This document shows, in pieces, positions 41,000 to 50,005 of a DNA stretch of 64,000 bases (positions are counted from its first letter, which is position 1; every line of letters starts with the position of its first letter). Made by a program: the position numbers and the translations under genes. The stretch spans positions 1 through 64,000 of the forward strand of contig CBDHFM010000023.1 of NCBI GenBank assembly GCA_965262505.1, written 5' to 3'. Source of the stretch: JACPPO01 sp965262505 (GTDB lineage Bacteria; Acidobacteriota; Vicinamibacteria; Vicinamibacterales; UBA2999). Below the pieces are notes generated by a model. That model searched no databases, had not been told where the DNA came from, and saw nothing but the letters and a program-made list of their open reading frames with translations.

Positions 41000-43569
41000 G
41001 GTGTCTGGCTGATTCCCGTACGGTCGTAGGTCAGCCTGTAGTGGCCGACGTGTAGGATTAGCCCTTTTCCCCTCGGTTCGGCTCGTGCCGCGTTGATCTC
41101 TTCCTTCCCAGGCAGCACCGGTCGGAACAGATGCGCCGGCACGTTGAACGTCTGCACGGGCCTACCGAACGGCCCGGGCACGGGATCCACGAGCACAATG
41201 CGCGGCCCATCTTCGCCGAGGCGGGTGCGCACGTGTTCATCGAGATCGGGGAAGGCCAAATCCTCGTCGAATGTCTCCGTCCGCGTCAGCGCGTGGCTTC
41301 GCGCGAGCTTGGCTTCTGCCGCTCGCAAGCCGAAGGTCTTCCCTTCGTGCGTCACCCAGGACTCCCCGAGAGTCTGCGCCAGATTACGCAGGATCTCAGG
41401 ATGGGTGCCACCCTCGACGAGCATCCGGTTCATCTTCGGAATGGTCCAGGCTTGGTGATCCTCGATTAACCGGTGGGTCGCCTCGAGACCGAGGAGGTCG
41501 CGGTAGACGCCGCCACGGTCGGAGAGGCCAAGCCCGTGAGGAAGAAGCTGTCCGTCGAGTCCACTTTCCAGGCCGGTCTCTGGGACGAGCACCACGCAGC
41601 TCGGTTCGCTGAACCGTGCCGGCCGATCAGACCTCCCGTGCCGGTGCAAGCGTCCGATCCGTTGCAGGAGCACATCGACCGGACAGAGATCCGTGATCAG
41701 GTAGTCGGCGTCGATGTCGAGCGATTGTTCGAGGGTCTGTGTGCCGATCACCACCACGCCGCCAGGCACGCGGGCCTGGGCCAGTGCACGCTCCACGGCG
41801 TCGTCAAGCAGCCGGCGATCCTCCACGGCGAAGCGGCTGTGATGCAGTGCCGGGTTCCGTGCCGCTTCTAGCGCCAGCGATCCGCCGCCTCGATCCAGGA
41901 GCGTACTGAACACCGCCTGCGCGCTTGTGACCGTATTGCGGATCACAAGAACTTTCGCACCGTCCCGCGCCGCCGAGAGAGCCAACTCGACGATCTCGGC
42001 CGGTTCGCCCAGGACCGGCCTCGTGCTCATCGACACCACCTTCTGGCGCCCGACGACTGGGATCGCTCGGGTCTCCGGCGCTCGACGGCCTGCGACGACG
42101 AGCGCCGGGTAGGGAACCGCTTCTGCTGTCGTCGGCGCTGGGAGGGGTATTCGTGCGCCTTTTGCGGCAAGCACGGTCCGCGCCGAGGCGCCGAGGGTGG
42201 CTGACATCAGGAGGGCATGCCCCCCGAGCTGCAAGTGTCCGCGGAGGACGGCACTCACCAGTTCCGTCATGTACGCGTCGCTCGCATGCACCTCGTCGAC
42301 GACCAGTAGACTGCGCGACAGCGCGGCGGCTCGGAGATGCGCCCATTTCACCTGCAGTCCCGCGAGTAGCGCCTGGTCGACGGTTCCGACCGCAGCCGTT
42401 GCACTCAGGAAGGTGCGTGTGCTTTCCGCCGACCAGCGCGCGAGCCGCGTCTCTTCGTCAGGCTCGTCTTCCCAGAAGACCTCGAACCTTCCAACGCGCT
42501 GCCCTCCGGCGCGTCCGGCGACGTGGTAGCCGGGGATGGCGAGAACAGTTTCGATCCTCGCGTCGGCGGGAAAGAACCGATCCAGCGCCGTGCAGACGCG
42601 ACCGTGCAGTTGTTTCGCGGCGGCCCGCGTCGGCACCGCGAAGTAGAGTCCATCCACGAGTCCTGCTCGCCACAGCGCAACGAAGCGCAGGATGGCCGCT
42701 TCCGTCTTTCCGGATCCGGTTTCACTTTCCAAGATCAGGAGCGGCTGATCCAGTGGCGCCTCAGCCACAGCGATCTGAGCCGGCCGCGGCTGCTCGTAGG
42801 CGAACAACGTTCCAACATCATCGGGTCCGGCACGTACGGCGCGGTCGGCTCTCCGGAACCCCTTACTCTTGACGGTGGCCGTCGCGATTCGTCGGGCACG
42901 GCCGATATAGCGAGGGTCGGCGTCCGGCTCAAATGGAAAGACTGCGTCGTCCGACCCGATCTGATCGGCGAGCGCGACGACTCCGGCAAACAGATGCGCA
43001 AACGCCGAGGCCTCGGGTAAACATGGCCCTTCCTCGAACGCCTCCGGGAACCATGCCCGGGTCCGCTCTCGAAGCAGGGCAGCCGTCGCGCGCGGGTCGT
43101 AGCCCGCGAACGGCTTCCAGATTTCCGGAGGCCCGCTCCCCGAATGCGTCGGCTTGCGGGCCGGCCGGCCGTGGTGGGACAGTGCCGCAAGCAGTAACGG
43201 TTCTACGGCATCGCCCCAGGCACGGTAGAGGTCGCAGAGTCCGAGCGTTTCAAGGATGTCGCGCGGTGAGAGCAGCGCCTCACCGAGATGGCCGGCTTTC
43301 GGTGGCGCCCCGTTGGGGAGGTCGCTGCGCTCGCGTACTTTGAATTGGAACCCGGAGTTCAGCTTTCCGAAGTCATGCAGAAAGGCCAGAACCGTCAACC
43401 GTGCCACGGTCGTGTCGGAAAGACTCCCGGCGCCTGACGCCTGCGCGAACCGAGTCCGTAGCACGGGCTCGGCAAGGAGTGCCTCGAAGCAGGCCGCAAC
43501 GTCCGCGCAGTGATGCTCCAGGCGGTGGAAGCAATCCGACGATTCAAACTTTCCCCACGCATCCATCAT
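40996..43569 (-). CDS. cas3: Cas3 nuclease-helicase, type I-E
   Basis: 857 residues. The HD nuclease part contains HRLEHHCADVAACFEAL, FLHDFGKLNSGFQ and ALSHHGRPA. The helicase part contains ILESETGSGKTEAAILRF (Walker A), LLVVDEVHASDAYMTELVSA (DEVH box), LMSATLGASART and QTLEQSLDIDADYLITDLCP (motif VI region follows as QRIGRLHRHGR). Cas3 is recruited by Cascade to nick and degrade target DNA. It has its own transcription unit, facing away from the DnaQ-like gene. Confidence 0.95.
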   Translation of the reverse strand: MMDAWGKFESSDCFHRLEHHCADVAACFEALLAEPVLRTRFAQASGAGSLSDTTVARLTVLAFLHDFGKLNSGFQFKVRERSDLPNGAPPKAGHLGEALLSPRDILETLGLCDLYRAWGDAVEPLLLAALSHHGRPARKPTHSGSGPPEIWKPFAGYDPRATAALLRERTRAWFPEAFEEGPCLPEASAFAHLFAGVVALADQIGSDDAVFPFEPDADPRYIGRARRIATATVKSKGFRRADRAVRAGPDDVGTLFAYEQPRPAQIAVAEAPLDQPLLILESETGSGKTEAAILRFVALWRAGLVDGLYFAVPTRAAAKQLHGRVCTALDRFFPADARIETVLAIPGYHVAGRAGGQRVGRFEVFWEDEPDEETRLARWSAESTRTFLSATAAVGTVDQALLAGLQVKWAHLRAAALSRSLLVVDEVHASDAYMTELVSAVLRGHLQLGGHALLMSATLGASARTVLAAKGARIPLPAPTTAEAVPYPALVVAGRRAPETRAIPVVGRQKVVSMSTRPVLGEPAEIVELALSAARDGAKVLVIRNTVTSAQAVFSTLLDRGGGSLALEAARNPALHHSRFAVEDRRLLDDAVERALAQARVPGGVVVIGTQTLEQSLDIDADYLITDLCPVDVLLQRIGRLHRHGRSDRPARFSEPSCVVLVPETGLESGLDGQLLPHGLGLSDRGGVYRDLLGLEATHRLIEDHQAWTIPKMNRMLVEGGTHPEILRNLAQTLGESWVTHEGKTFGLRAAEAKLARSHALTRTETFDEDLAFPDLDEHVRTRLGEDGPRIVLVDPVPGPFGRPVQTFNVPAHLFRPVLPGKEEINAARAEPRGKGLILHVGHYRLTYDRTGISQTP

Positions 43570-43635
43570 TCACGGTTCCACGAGCTGAGTCTCGACCGCC
43601 AGCTTCCCATCCCTCGTATGATAGGGGCTCGCACA

Positions 43636-44424
43636 ATGAGTTTGAGTACCTTTGTTGCCATCGACTTCGAGACCGCCACATCGCGCCGCGATAGCGCGTG
43701 CGCGGTCGGTCTCGCCGCCGGCTGCGATGGCCGGATCGCCGCCTCGCGAACGTACCTCATCCGACCGCCGACGCCGTCGTTCTCGTTCACCTGGATCCAC
43801 GGCATGAGTTGGGAGGACGTGTGTGACGCGCCCACCTTCGAGGATCTCTGGCCAGCGCTGCGCGCCTGGATCGAGGACGCAGAGTTCCTGGCCGCTCACA
43901 ACGCGCCGTTCGACCGGAGCGTCCTTCTCGCGTGCTGTGCACATTACCGGCTGCGCGCGCCGCAGACGCCATTTACCTGCACCGTCCAGCTCGCTCGCAA
44001 GCAATGGGGAATCTACCCGACGAAGCTGCCAGACGTCTGTCAGCGGCTTCGCATTCCTCTGCGTCACCACGATGCTGGATCCGACGTGGAGGCGTGCGCC
44101 CGCATCGTGCTCGCCGCTGAGGCCGACAGGATGACGCCGGCAGATCTAAGCGAGGCGCTGCGCTGCGCACGAGAGTTGGAAGCTGCCAGTAACGCCCACG
44201 GCTACTTCGGGCGCACCAGGCGCGGCCTGGTGATCGGGGGGTCCCCCCACTCGACCGACTGCACCAGGTCGAGGACCGCCCGCGCCGCTGGCGACACGCC
44301 CGGTGTTGGAGATCACGATCAAATATCGACTTGGCCGGTTGCCGCTTCCCGAATCCCCGGAGTTATTCGTCGCCAGTCGTCGCCAGCGGCTGCAGATCGA
44401 ACCACTGCCGTACGACGATCGTGA
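43636..44424 (+). CDS. DnaQ-like 3'-5' exonuclease (DEDDh)
   Basis: The domain (residues 1-165) has FVAIDFETATS (Asp, Glu), AAHNAPFDRSVLLACC (Asp) and LRHHDAGSDVEACARIVLAA (His, Asp): all DEDDh positions. A BRCT-like or tail region follows. After about residue 208 the frame runs over a vapC remnant encoded in another frame, so the true C-terminus is altered. Transcribed divergently from cas3, with 66 bp between. In some type I-E systems such an exonuclease is fused to Cas2 and trims prespacers, so a role in adaptation is possible here. Confidence 0.75.
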   Translation: MSLSTFVAIDFETATSRRDSACAVGLAAGCDGRIAASRTYLIRPPTPSFSFTWIHGMSWEDVCDAPTFEDLWPALRAWIEDAEFLAAHNAPFDRSVLLACCAHYRLRAPQTPFTCTVQLARKQWGIYPTKLPDVCQRLRIPLRHHDAGSDVEACARIVLAAEADRMTPADLSEALRCARELEAASNAHGYFGRTRRGLVIGGSPHSTDCTRSRTARAAGDTPGVGDHDQISTWPVAASRIPGVIRRQSSPAAADRTTAVRRS

Positions 44425-44429
44425 CGCCA
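44303..44429 (+). pseudogene. VapC toxin scrap
   Basis: VLEITIKYRLGRLPLPESPE then LFVASRRQRLQIEPLPY is a central segment of PIN-domain toxins of the VapC type (W-E-I-A-I-K-x-x-L-G-K-L motif). Start and end of the gene are missing, and it overlaps the exonuclease frame. Confidence 0.6.
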
Positions 44430-44680
44430 GACCCGGCGCGCTATCCAGCCCCCGTGATCTGGCTGTGATGGTAGCCGCCGCGCGGACTCCGATAATCATG
44501 TTTTGGCCTGGCGAGGGATCGTCACTCCGCCCGCCGAGCCCGCCGTTACTTCCCGGAGTTGTGCTTGGTCGAATTAGTTAGTCGCGGGTGTTCGATGACT
44601 CAATAGCGACCCGGGACTCCGATTGGCGACGACGACGAGGAACATCAGACAAGGGACAAGACACCGCGATTACGCTAGCC

Positions 44681-45526
44681 ATGACCACCCTGCTCGTTGG
44701 ATTCGATTCTGCGTGGACCCGCACCAATTTAGGTGCGCTCGTCGGGGTGCTCCACCGAGATAATGGGACATTCGACGAACTTGGTCCGCCTCGGATCGTG
44801 GACTATTCCCAAGCTCAAGGCGTCATTCTTCTGTGGCAAGCCGACCAACTGCCGACGTCGACAATCGTACTGCTCGACCAGCCCACCATCGTAGAGAACC
44901 CCACGGGCCAGCGGACTGTCGAGAATATTGTTGGATCTGCAGTCAGCCGCCGCCACGGCGGGATGCAGCCGGCCAACACCTCCAGGGAGGAGATGTTCGG
45001 CAGTGACGCACCGCTTTGGCCGTTCCTCACCCGGTTTGGCGGACCGGCGGATCCCCTGGGGCCTGTCGCCGACACGCGGGTGTTCGAAACCTATCCTGTG
45101 CTGGCGATGATTGCGCTCCTCTGGACGCTGCCAGATATACGCCCTGCAGGTCGCCTGCCCAAATACAACCCGGCGCGCCGGCAAACGTTTTCGATCTCGG
45201 ACTGGAAGTACGTCTGCAAGAAGACCTCAGGTGCATTCAGTGAGCGCGGACTCGTGGAAATCGTTCGGTGGATCGAGGACGCTACCCGGAAGACTTCGCC
45301 GCGCAAGCGCGATCAGGACGGACTGGATGCCTGTCTCTGCCTGCTTGTAGCGCTGTACTTGGCAGAGCAGAAAGACTGCCTGATGGTCGGTGATCGGCAG
45401 ACTGGCTACATCGTCGTGCCGTATGGTGCTGAGCTTCATGCGGAACTCGATGCCCGCTGCAACCAGACCGATCGTGTCCAGTCGGAGTGGGTGCGGGCGT
45501 TCCGGTTGCTGACGAGCGAGCCATGA
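44681..45526 (+). CDS. DUF429 domain protein
   Basis: 281 residues. MTTLLVGFDSAWTRTNLGAL is the RNase H-like first strand with a catalytic-type Asp. VETYPVLAMIALL-type motif appears as VFETYPVLAMIALLWTLPDI, and RDQDGLDACLCLLVALYLAE is the C-terminal Asp motif. DUF429 proteins are predicted nucleases of unknown role. I took the ATG at 44681 because the 31 residues before it look non-coding. Confidence 0.8.
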   Translation: MTTLLVGFDSAWTRTNLGALVGVLHRDNGTFDELGPPRIVDYSQAQGVILLWQADQLPTSTIVLLDQPTIVENPTGQRTVENIVGSAVSRRHGGMQPANTSREEMFGSDAPLWPFLTRFGGPADPLGPVADTRVFETYPVLAMIALLWTLPDIRPAGRLPKYNPARRQTFSISDWKYVCKKTSGAFSERGLVEIVRWIEDATRKTSPRKRDQDGLDACLCLLVALYLAEQKDCLMVGDRQTGYIVVPYGAELHAELDARCNQTDRVQSEWVRAFRLLTSEP

Positions 45527-45639
45527 AGGGGGCACGGCTCACCCCCCTTCCGCAAGTGCCAGGGTAGAGCGACCGCAGATACACGGCCCCCCGGCGGGTG
45601 GGAAGATTAGGCAGTCTTTGGAGCCGGGCCAGCGACCAT

Positions 45640-45696
45640 CGGGCCGGTGCGGTGGCTGGCGACGCCGTTGATGCGCTTGGCGCGCGGAGGCATCCG
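45640..45696 (+). repeat. Right flank repeat of the CRISPR-Cas region
   Basis: The second copy of the repeat at 29191-29256, same orientation, about 80 percent alike by eye, followed by a run of G (45695-45706). The remainder of 45527-45860 carries no gene I can support. Confidence 0.55.
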
Positions 45697-45869
45697 GGGG
45701 GGGGGGTGTTAATGGTGTCTGTTATGTACTGGTATCACCCGTTCGGCTGTTTTCTGAGGAAATCAGGCCGTATCGCAGTTCGTCCCCTCATTAACCCCAC
45801 CAACCGGCGGGTCGGTCGAGCCCTTTTAAGCCCTTCAAGAACCCGACGATAAACAGGCCACCGGCCTGT

Positions 45870-46020
45870 ACGTACTTGTGGTACGTACTACTTGATCAGT
45901 ACTACTTGTACTGTCCGTCGCGTTTCACCGATAGTCTGGGCGGAAAACCGTCGCGTTTCACCGATAGTCTGGGCGGTCTGAACCGTCGCGTTTCACCGAT
46001 GGAAAACTTCCGTATTAACA
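45870..46020 (+). other. Plasmid replication origin with three iterons
   Basis: An AT-rich GTAC-rich run (45870-45910) precedes three direct repeats beginning CGTCGCGTTTCACCGATA at 45916, 45949 and 45984; the third is shorter. The first two continue with GTCTGGGCGG. A TGGAAAACTTCCG and a TGTGGAAAACTCCCG, DnaA-box-like words, follow. It lies about 330 bp downstream of the repA stop. Iterons spaced 33-35 bp fit initiator binding. Confidence 0.75.
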
Positions 46021-46352
46021 GCTCTTTTGTGGAAAACTCCCGAGCGGCGCATACGGGGCGCTGAGCGGCCTCAGGAGCGACGACCACCGGCCGACGGTCA
46101 GGAGCCCCCCCAACCCACCGAGGGCGAACGCCGCACAGCGGGTGACAGACGGCGCTGCGCGGCACGTTTCGGAAACAACCCGGGATAGCCTTCACACCCG
46201 CCCGAGTCAAGGCGCTGCGCGGCTACTCCGCTGCGCTGCATCCCTTCAGGTGACACGGGCTCACCGTTACGGCTCAGACCGCAATTATGGGCCGGCGGTG
46301 ATCCGCCAGCCCGTCTCAACAGGACCGACGACCAGGTAGACGAGGGGCGCGC

Positions 46353-47336
46353 CTACTCGCTGATGAGACGGAGCTGTGACGGTGGGATACGAGGCGGCGA
46401 GGGCTCGATGACCAGCGCGGCCGTGACGGTGTGATAGTTCAGGTCCGGCCATGCCCGTTTGATTTTCTTTAACTCGCGTAGACATTGCCGGCGGAACCCG
46501 CTGATATCCGCCGGCCCGTTCGCCGGGTGTGCGCCGAACTGTCGGTAGAGCTGTCGCCAGGAGAGCGTCAACGGAGCCTTGGTCGTGTAGGTGCGATACA
46601 CGAGCCAGAAGTACAGATCGAGGCCGAGCGGCGAACGTTTGAGCGCCTTGAGCGTATTCAGATCGAGCGGTACAGGGTGCGCGATGATCTCTTCAAAGAA
46701 CTTCTCCCCGAGCTGGATCGTGCTGTCCCACAGCGCGGGCGCATCCGGGCGCGTCACCGACCACCAGAACTCTGCGCGATCTGCAATGTACGACGACACG
46801 ACGACCTCATGATCCCCCTCGGCGTAGACGAGCTGCACCGAGCAAGTAAACAGCCGGCGCATTTGATTCTTGAGTCGCGCCCGATCCCCGCGCGGGCTCC
46901 CGCTGCGATCTTTGAGGCCGAGCTTGTGCATGAACTCATAGAGAGAGCGGCCCAGGACCAGATCGCGCGATTGCGTCCGCACCGCCTCAGAACAGACCCA
47001 CGCCAGAAGCAAGCGCGGCAGGTTGCCGTACGGCAATTTATTGAGCCCGCCGGCCACCATCACCAGGGCGTACGGGCCGTTGCGCCGGATGTACTTCGCG
47101 CGGTCCCGTGGATTGGTGCGCGGCAGAGAACACAGCGCCAGGAGCCGCGCCATGAAACCCATTTCCGGTTCCCCGCCGGCCGCGGCGATGAGCTGATTAA
47201 TCTGTTTCAGTAGCGTGAACTGATTACGCGCCCGCGCCGACATCGCCGGCCCGCGTCCCTCGATGCCCGGCAACCGTACGGCTACCTTACCGATCGGCAC
47301 GAGCCCGCCGCGTTTCTGCTGGTCGTCTGTGCTCAT
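46353..47336 (-). CDS. repA: RepA-type plasmid replication initiator
   Basis: 327 residues with MGFMARLLALCSLPRTNPRD, RRNGPYALVMVAGGLNKLPY, LPRLLLAWVCSEAVRTQSRD then LVLGRSLYEFMHKLG, and TLSWRQLYRQFGAHP. These belong to the plasmid-encoded RepA family (RepA_C). The protein would bind the iterons at 45915. The N-terminal 50 residues recur in the remnant gene at 47686-47874. Confidence 0.88.
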   Translation of the reverse strand: MSTDDQQKRGGLVPIGKVAVRLPGIEGRGPAMSARARNQFTLLKQINQLIAAAGGEPEMGFMARLLALCSLPRTNPRDRAKYIRRNGPYALVMVAGGLNKLPYGNLPRLLLAWVCSEAVRTQSRDLVLGRSLYEFMHKLGLKDRSGSPRGDRARLKNQMRRLFTCSVQLVYAEGDHEVVVSSYIADRAEFWWSVTRPDAPALWDSTIQLGEKFFEEIIAHPVPLDLNTLKALKRSPLGLDLYFWLVYRTYTTKAPLTLSWRQLYRQFGAHPANGPADISGFRRQCLRELKKIKRAWPDLNYHTVTAALVIEPSPPRIPPSQLRLISE

Positions 47337-47365
47337 CGAACCCCTAACCTCGGCGCTGCACAGGC

Positions 47366-47698
47366 CTAAGCGCGGAGGAACGTTGAGAGAGCAAGGAAGA
47401 TACTCAGCAGGGTGAAGCCGATCCCGATCATCCAGCGGAGCGTGGCGCCCTCGCGGTGGAGCGATTGGATCGAGCCAGCCAATTCCTTAATGTCTGCGCG
47501 GACTTCGGTAAAACGCGTGTCGGTCTCGGCCTTGAATTCCTTGAGGTCCGCGCGGAGCGCCGTCGTGACATTTTCGCCGGCGGTGGCGGCGACATCGGCG
47601 ACCGCGTCGGCAACGGTCAGGGCGTCGAGATTGAGCTTCGCCAGGGCGACGGCCAAGCCCCCCGATTGATGGCGCGGTTCAGCGGTTAGTTCAGGCAT
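47366..47698 (-). CDS. Coiled-coil protein with C-terminal membrane helix, 110 aa
   Basis: Starting at MPELTAEPRHQSGGLAV, the protein has a coiled coil (RADLKEFKAETDTRFTEVRA then DIKELAGSIQSL) and ends with one transmembrane helix (WMIGIGFTLLSIFLALSTFL). The layout is like DUF1640 proteins. The start overlaps the stop of the small frame upstream. Confidence 0.6.
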   Translation of the reverse strand: MPELTAEPRHQSGGLAVALAKLNLDALTVADAVADVAATAGENVTTALRADLKEFKAETDTRFTEVRADIKELAGSIQSLHREGATLRWMIGIGFTLLSIFLALSTFLRA

Positions 47699-47874
47699 TG
47701 TTGATCCTCGTCGGCCTCGCTCGCCTCGACGAGCTGATTGACCTGGCGCAGCGTGGTGAAGTGGTGCCGAGTTTCCGCCGACATTGCCCGCCCGCGCGGG
47801 ACGATGCCCGGCAGCGTGCCGGCCAACTCGCCGGTCGGCACGAACCCGCTGACTGGTCGAGAGGGTTTGCTCAT
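47686..47874 (-). CDS. RepA N-terminus-like small protein, 62 aa
   Basis: FVPTGELAGTLPGIVPRGRA then MSAETRHHFTTLRQVNQLVE parallels residues 12-52 of RepA (LVPIGKVAVRLPGIEGRGPA). The rest of RepA is absent. It may be a relic, or a truncated paralogue that still occupies the RepA interaction surface and regulates copy number. Coupled to the next gene. Confidence 0.55.
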   Translation of the reverse strand: MSKPSRPVSGFVPTGELAGTLPGIVPRGRAMSAETRHHFTTLRQVNQLVEASEADEDQQCLN

Positions 47875-47971
47875 CGCCTTCGATCCGATATTGCAATGAA
47901 CACTATCACATAGTTACACTTGCACATATTCATCTGTTCACACGTGCAACGTGCCGCAGGAGGCCGAGACT

Positions 47972-48628
47972 ATGCTCACGATCGCCCTTATCAGCCAGAA
48001 AGGCGGGAGCGGGAAAACAACGCTCGCCCTCCATCTGGCCGTCGCGTCGGCCCACGCGGGCCGACACGCCGCGATCATCGACTTCGACCCCCAGGCCAGC
48101 GCCGCGCATTGGGCCGACCGCCGCGAGGCGGCACTCCCCACCGTCCTTGCGGCCCCGGCGAGCCGCCTGCGTCCCGAGCTGGATCGGGCGCTGGCGGCTG
48201 GCGTCGATCTGCTCTACCTCGACACCGCGCCCCACTCCGACAGCGCCGCGCTCAAAGTCGCGCGAGCGGCCGATCTGGTGCTCGTTCCGTGCCGCACCGC
48301 CATTCTAGACTTGGAAGCGATCACCGACACGGTACAATTTCTCGCCACCACCGGGACGCCAGCCTTCGTCGTGCTCAATGCCGTCTCCCCGCACGGCCGC
48401 GATGCCGCTCAAGCCGCGGACGCGCTCCACACGCTCACCCTGGACGTGTGCCCCGTCCGCGTCGGCCACCGCGTGGCCTTTGCGCGGGCGCTGCTGACCG
48501 GCCAGGCCGCCCAGGAATACGACCCTGGCAGTAAAGCTGCCGCCGAGATTGAGCACCTTCACGCGTTCCTTATGAAACGTGTGCACAATCTCACACCGTC
48601 ACAATCTGGAGTCCTCGCCAATGACTGA
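47972..48628 (+). CDS. parA: ParA-type partition ATPase (system 2)
   Basis: 218 residues from MLTIALISQKGGSGKTTLAL (deviant Walker A). HAAIIDFDPQASAAHWADRR is the A' box and LLYLDTAPHSDSAALKVA the Walker B. This is the short plasmid ParA group without HTH. The upstream stretch 47897-47965 has several CAC-rich short repeats that may be the partition site/operator. The C-terminal segment is partly duplicated at 49110-49225. Confidence 0.88.
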   Translation: MLTIALISQKGGSGKTTLALHLAVASAHAGRHAAIIDFDPQASAAHWADRREAALPTVLAAPASRLRPELDRALAAGVDLLYLDTAPHSDSAALKVARAADLVLVPCRTAILDLEAITDTVQFLATTGTPAFVVLNAVSPHGRDAAQAADALHTLTLDVCPVRVGHRVAFARALLTGQAAQEYDPGSKAAAEIEHLHAFLMKRVHNLTPSQSGVLAND

Positions 48629-48851
48629 CAACAAATTCACGGCTGCCCTCAACCGCCGGCAACCCGTGCCAGCCGCCGCGACCAGTGCCGATCGCACCCG
48701 CCTGAAACACATCGGCGGGTACTTCGACCCCCGCACGTCGACGCAGCTGCGCCATCTGGCGGTGACGGAGAACAGCAGCGTTCAAGCGTTGCTGGCGGAA
48801 GCGATCGATCTTCTGTTTCAGGCCCGCGGACTGGCGCCGCGGGACGAGTAG
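48621..48851 (+). CDS. Ribbon-helix-helix partition partner
   Basis: 76 residues from MTDNKFTAALNRRQPVPAAA. The C-terminal half KHIGGYFDPRTSTQLRHLAV then TENSSVQALLAEAIDLLFQA is the RHH fold that accompanies short ParA proteins on plasmids. Its start overlaps the parA stop. A homologous remnant lies at 18522-18671. Confidence 0.8.
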   Translation: MTDNKFTAALNRRQPVPAAATSADRTRLKHIGGYFDPRTSTQLRHLAVTENSSVQALLAEAIDLLFQARGLAPRDE

Positions 48852-48908
48852 GCGTCTCTGGCGTAGGTCGTGAGGGACGCGGTAGACTTGCACCTCGAAG
48901 GAGAACGC

Positions 48909-49106
48909 ATGACCCCGGAACTCATTGCCATCGTGACGGTGGGTATCGCGCTCGCGGGCGTGATCCTCACCTCGGCTCGCGGGGTGCGGCAGGACATCAG
49001 CGAATTGCGCGGCGAGGTCTGGACACTCCGCGAACGCATGGCGCACCTGGAAGGGCTGATGGAAGGATTGCGCGAAGCGATCACCCTCCGGGCCAGAGCC
49101 AGTTGA
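48909..49106 (+). CDS. Small membrane protein with coiled coil, 65 aa
   Basis: MTPELIAIVTVGIALAGVIL forms one membrane helix. ISELRGEVWTLRERMAHLEG continues as a coiled coil. GAAGGAGAACGC precedes the ATG. The C-terminal part is found again as a scrap at 27150-27221. Function unknown. Confidence 0.6.
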   Translation: MTPELIAIVTVGIALAGVILTSARGVRQDISELRGEVWTLRERMAHLEGLMEGLREAITLRARAS

Positions 49107-49109
49107 CGA

Positions 49110-49225
49110 TGCTGTGTGCCCCGTCCGCGTCGGCCACCGCGTGGCTTTTGCGCGGGCGCTACTGACCGGCCGAGCCCGCCGATACTGAACACCTTCACGT
49201 GTTCGCTATAACACGCGTTCACAGT
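49110..49225 (+). pseudogene. Duplicate of the parA 3' end
   Basis: CPVRVGHRVAFARALLTG and the following ACCTTCACG and CACGCGTTCACA words copy 48450-48600 of the intact parA. A stop follows after GRARRY. The duplication covers only the last third and is diverged. Confidence 0.65.
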
Positions 49226-49329
49226 GTCACGCCGTCACGCTCTGCGGCACGTGGTCGAGCTGTGTGAAGTGGTGCGCCTCGCGGCGCACCGCACTGGCCC
49301 ACGCGCGTGACGTTTGCAAGACAGAGAAT

Positions 49330-49510
49330 CCGACACGGGATACGACACACGGCGGGGCGCCTCTGACGGCGCCCGTGACGGTGTGTCGCAAACGGCCGTT
49401 TACGACACATGCTGATCGGCTCCGCCCGCGTCTCAAAGGCGGACGGCTCCCAGTCGCTGGCCGCCGGCGTAGACGCCGGCCACGTCTACCACGACTTCGC
49501 GTCCGGCGCA
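49330..49510 (+). mobile_element. Resolvase-start/palindrome unit (copy d)
   Basis: Palindrome 49384-49407 (half-sites TGTCGCAAACGG and CCGTTTACGACA), then an ATG at 49409: MLIGSARVSKADGSQSL, catalytic Ser in ARVS. An in-frame deletion follows, then HVYHDFASG, then the match ends. Upstream ACGACACACGG half-sites (49330-49383) agree with copy (c). Confidence 0.65.
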
Positions 49511-49628
49511 GGCGCTCGCGCAATGACTGACTCCCCGCCGCGGGTGGCGAGCAGCGGTGGCACTACGGGGTTCCAGGCGCGGCCGTGGCGTTGATGGCGG
49601 TGGCGGCGACGGATGAACGAGCACGCCG

Positions 49629-49980
49629 GACCCAGATCCTGACCCTGACCCCGAGCCGTTGGAGGTGGACATCGTCGGATTGCCTGATGTGGCCGTGGCT
49701 GGAGCGTCGTACGAGCTTGTCGCGAACGCTGGCGATGAGGAGGGGCTTTCGTATGCGTGGCGGGTTGATGGCGGCACCATCCGTCCCTGACACCGGGCGA
49801 GCGGTCACCTGGACGGCGCCGGACGAGCCTGGCGTCGGTTCACGTGGACGTCACCGGCGAGGCCTGGAGGACGGCTGAACAATCAGCCTATCAGCGGGTG
49901 GACGCCCCTGCCCCCGAGCCTGACCCGGAGCCGGAGGGAGTGTTTGCCGGGCAGCCCGACGACGGCGACTGCGTAGTTTG
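49629..49980 (+). pseudogene. Remnant of a surface protein with a PKD-like domain
   Basis: The frame DPDPDPDPEPLEVDIVGLPD then VAVAGASYELVANAGDEEGL and SYAWRVDGGTIRP is a PKD/Ig-like repeat, stopped at 49790. A different frame continues with AVTWTAPDEPGVGS and the last frame ends APEPDPEPEGVFAGQPDDGD. At least two frameshifts are present. Confidence 0.5.
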
Positions 49981-50005
49981 AGGTGAGGGAGACCTCAGTC
50001 GGTGC

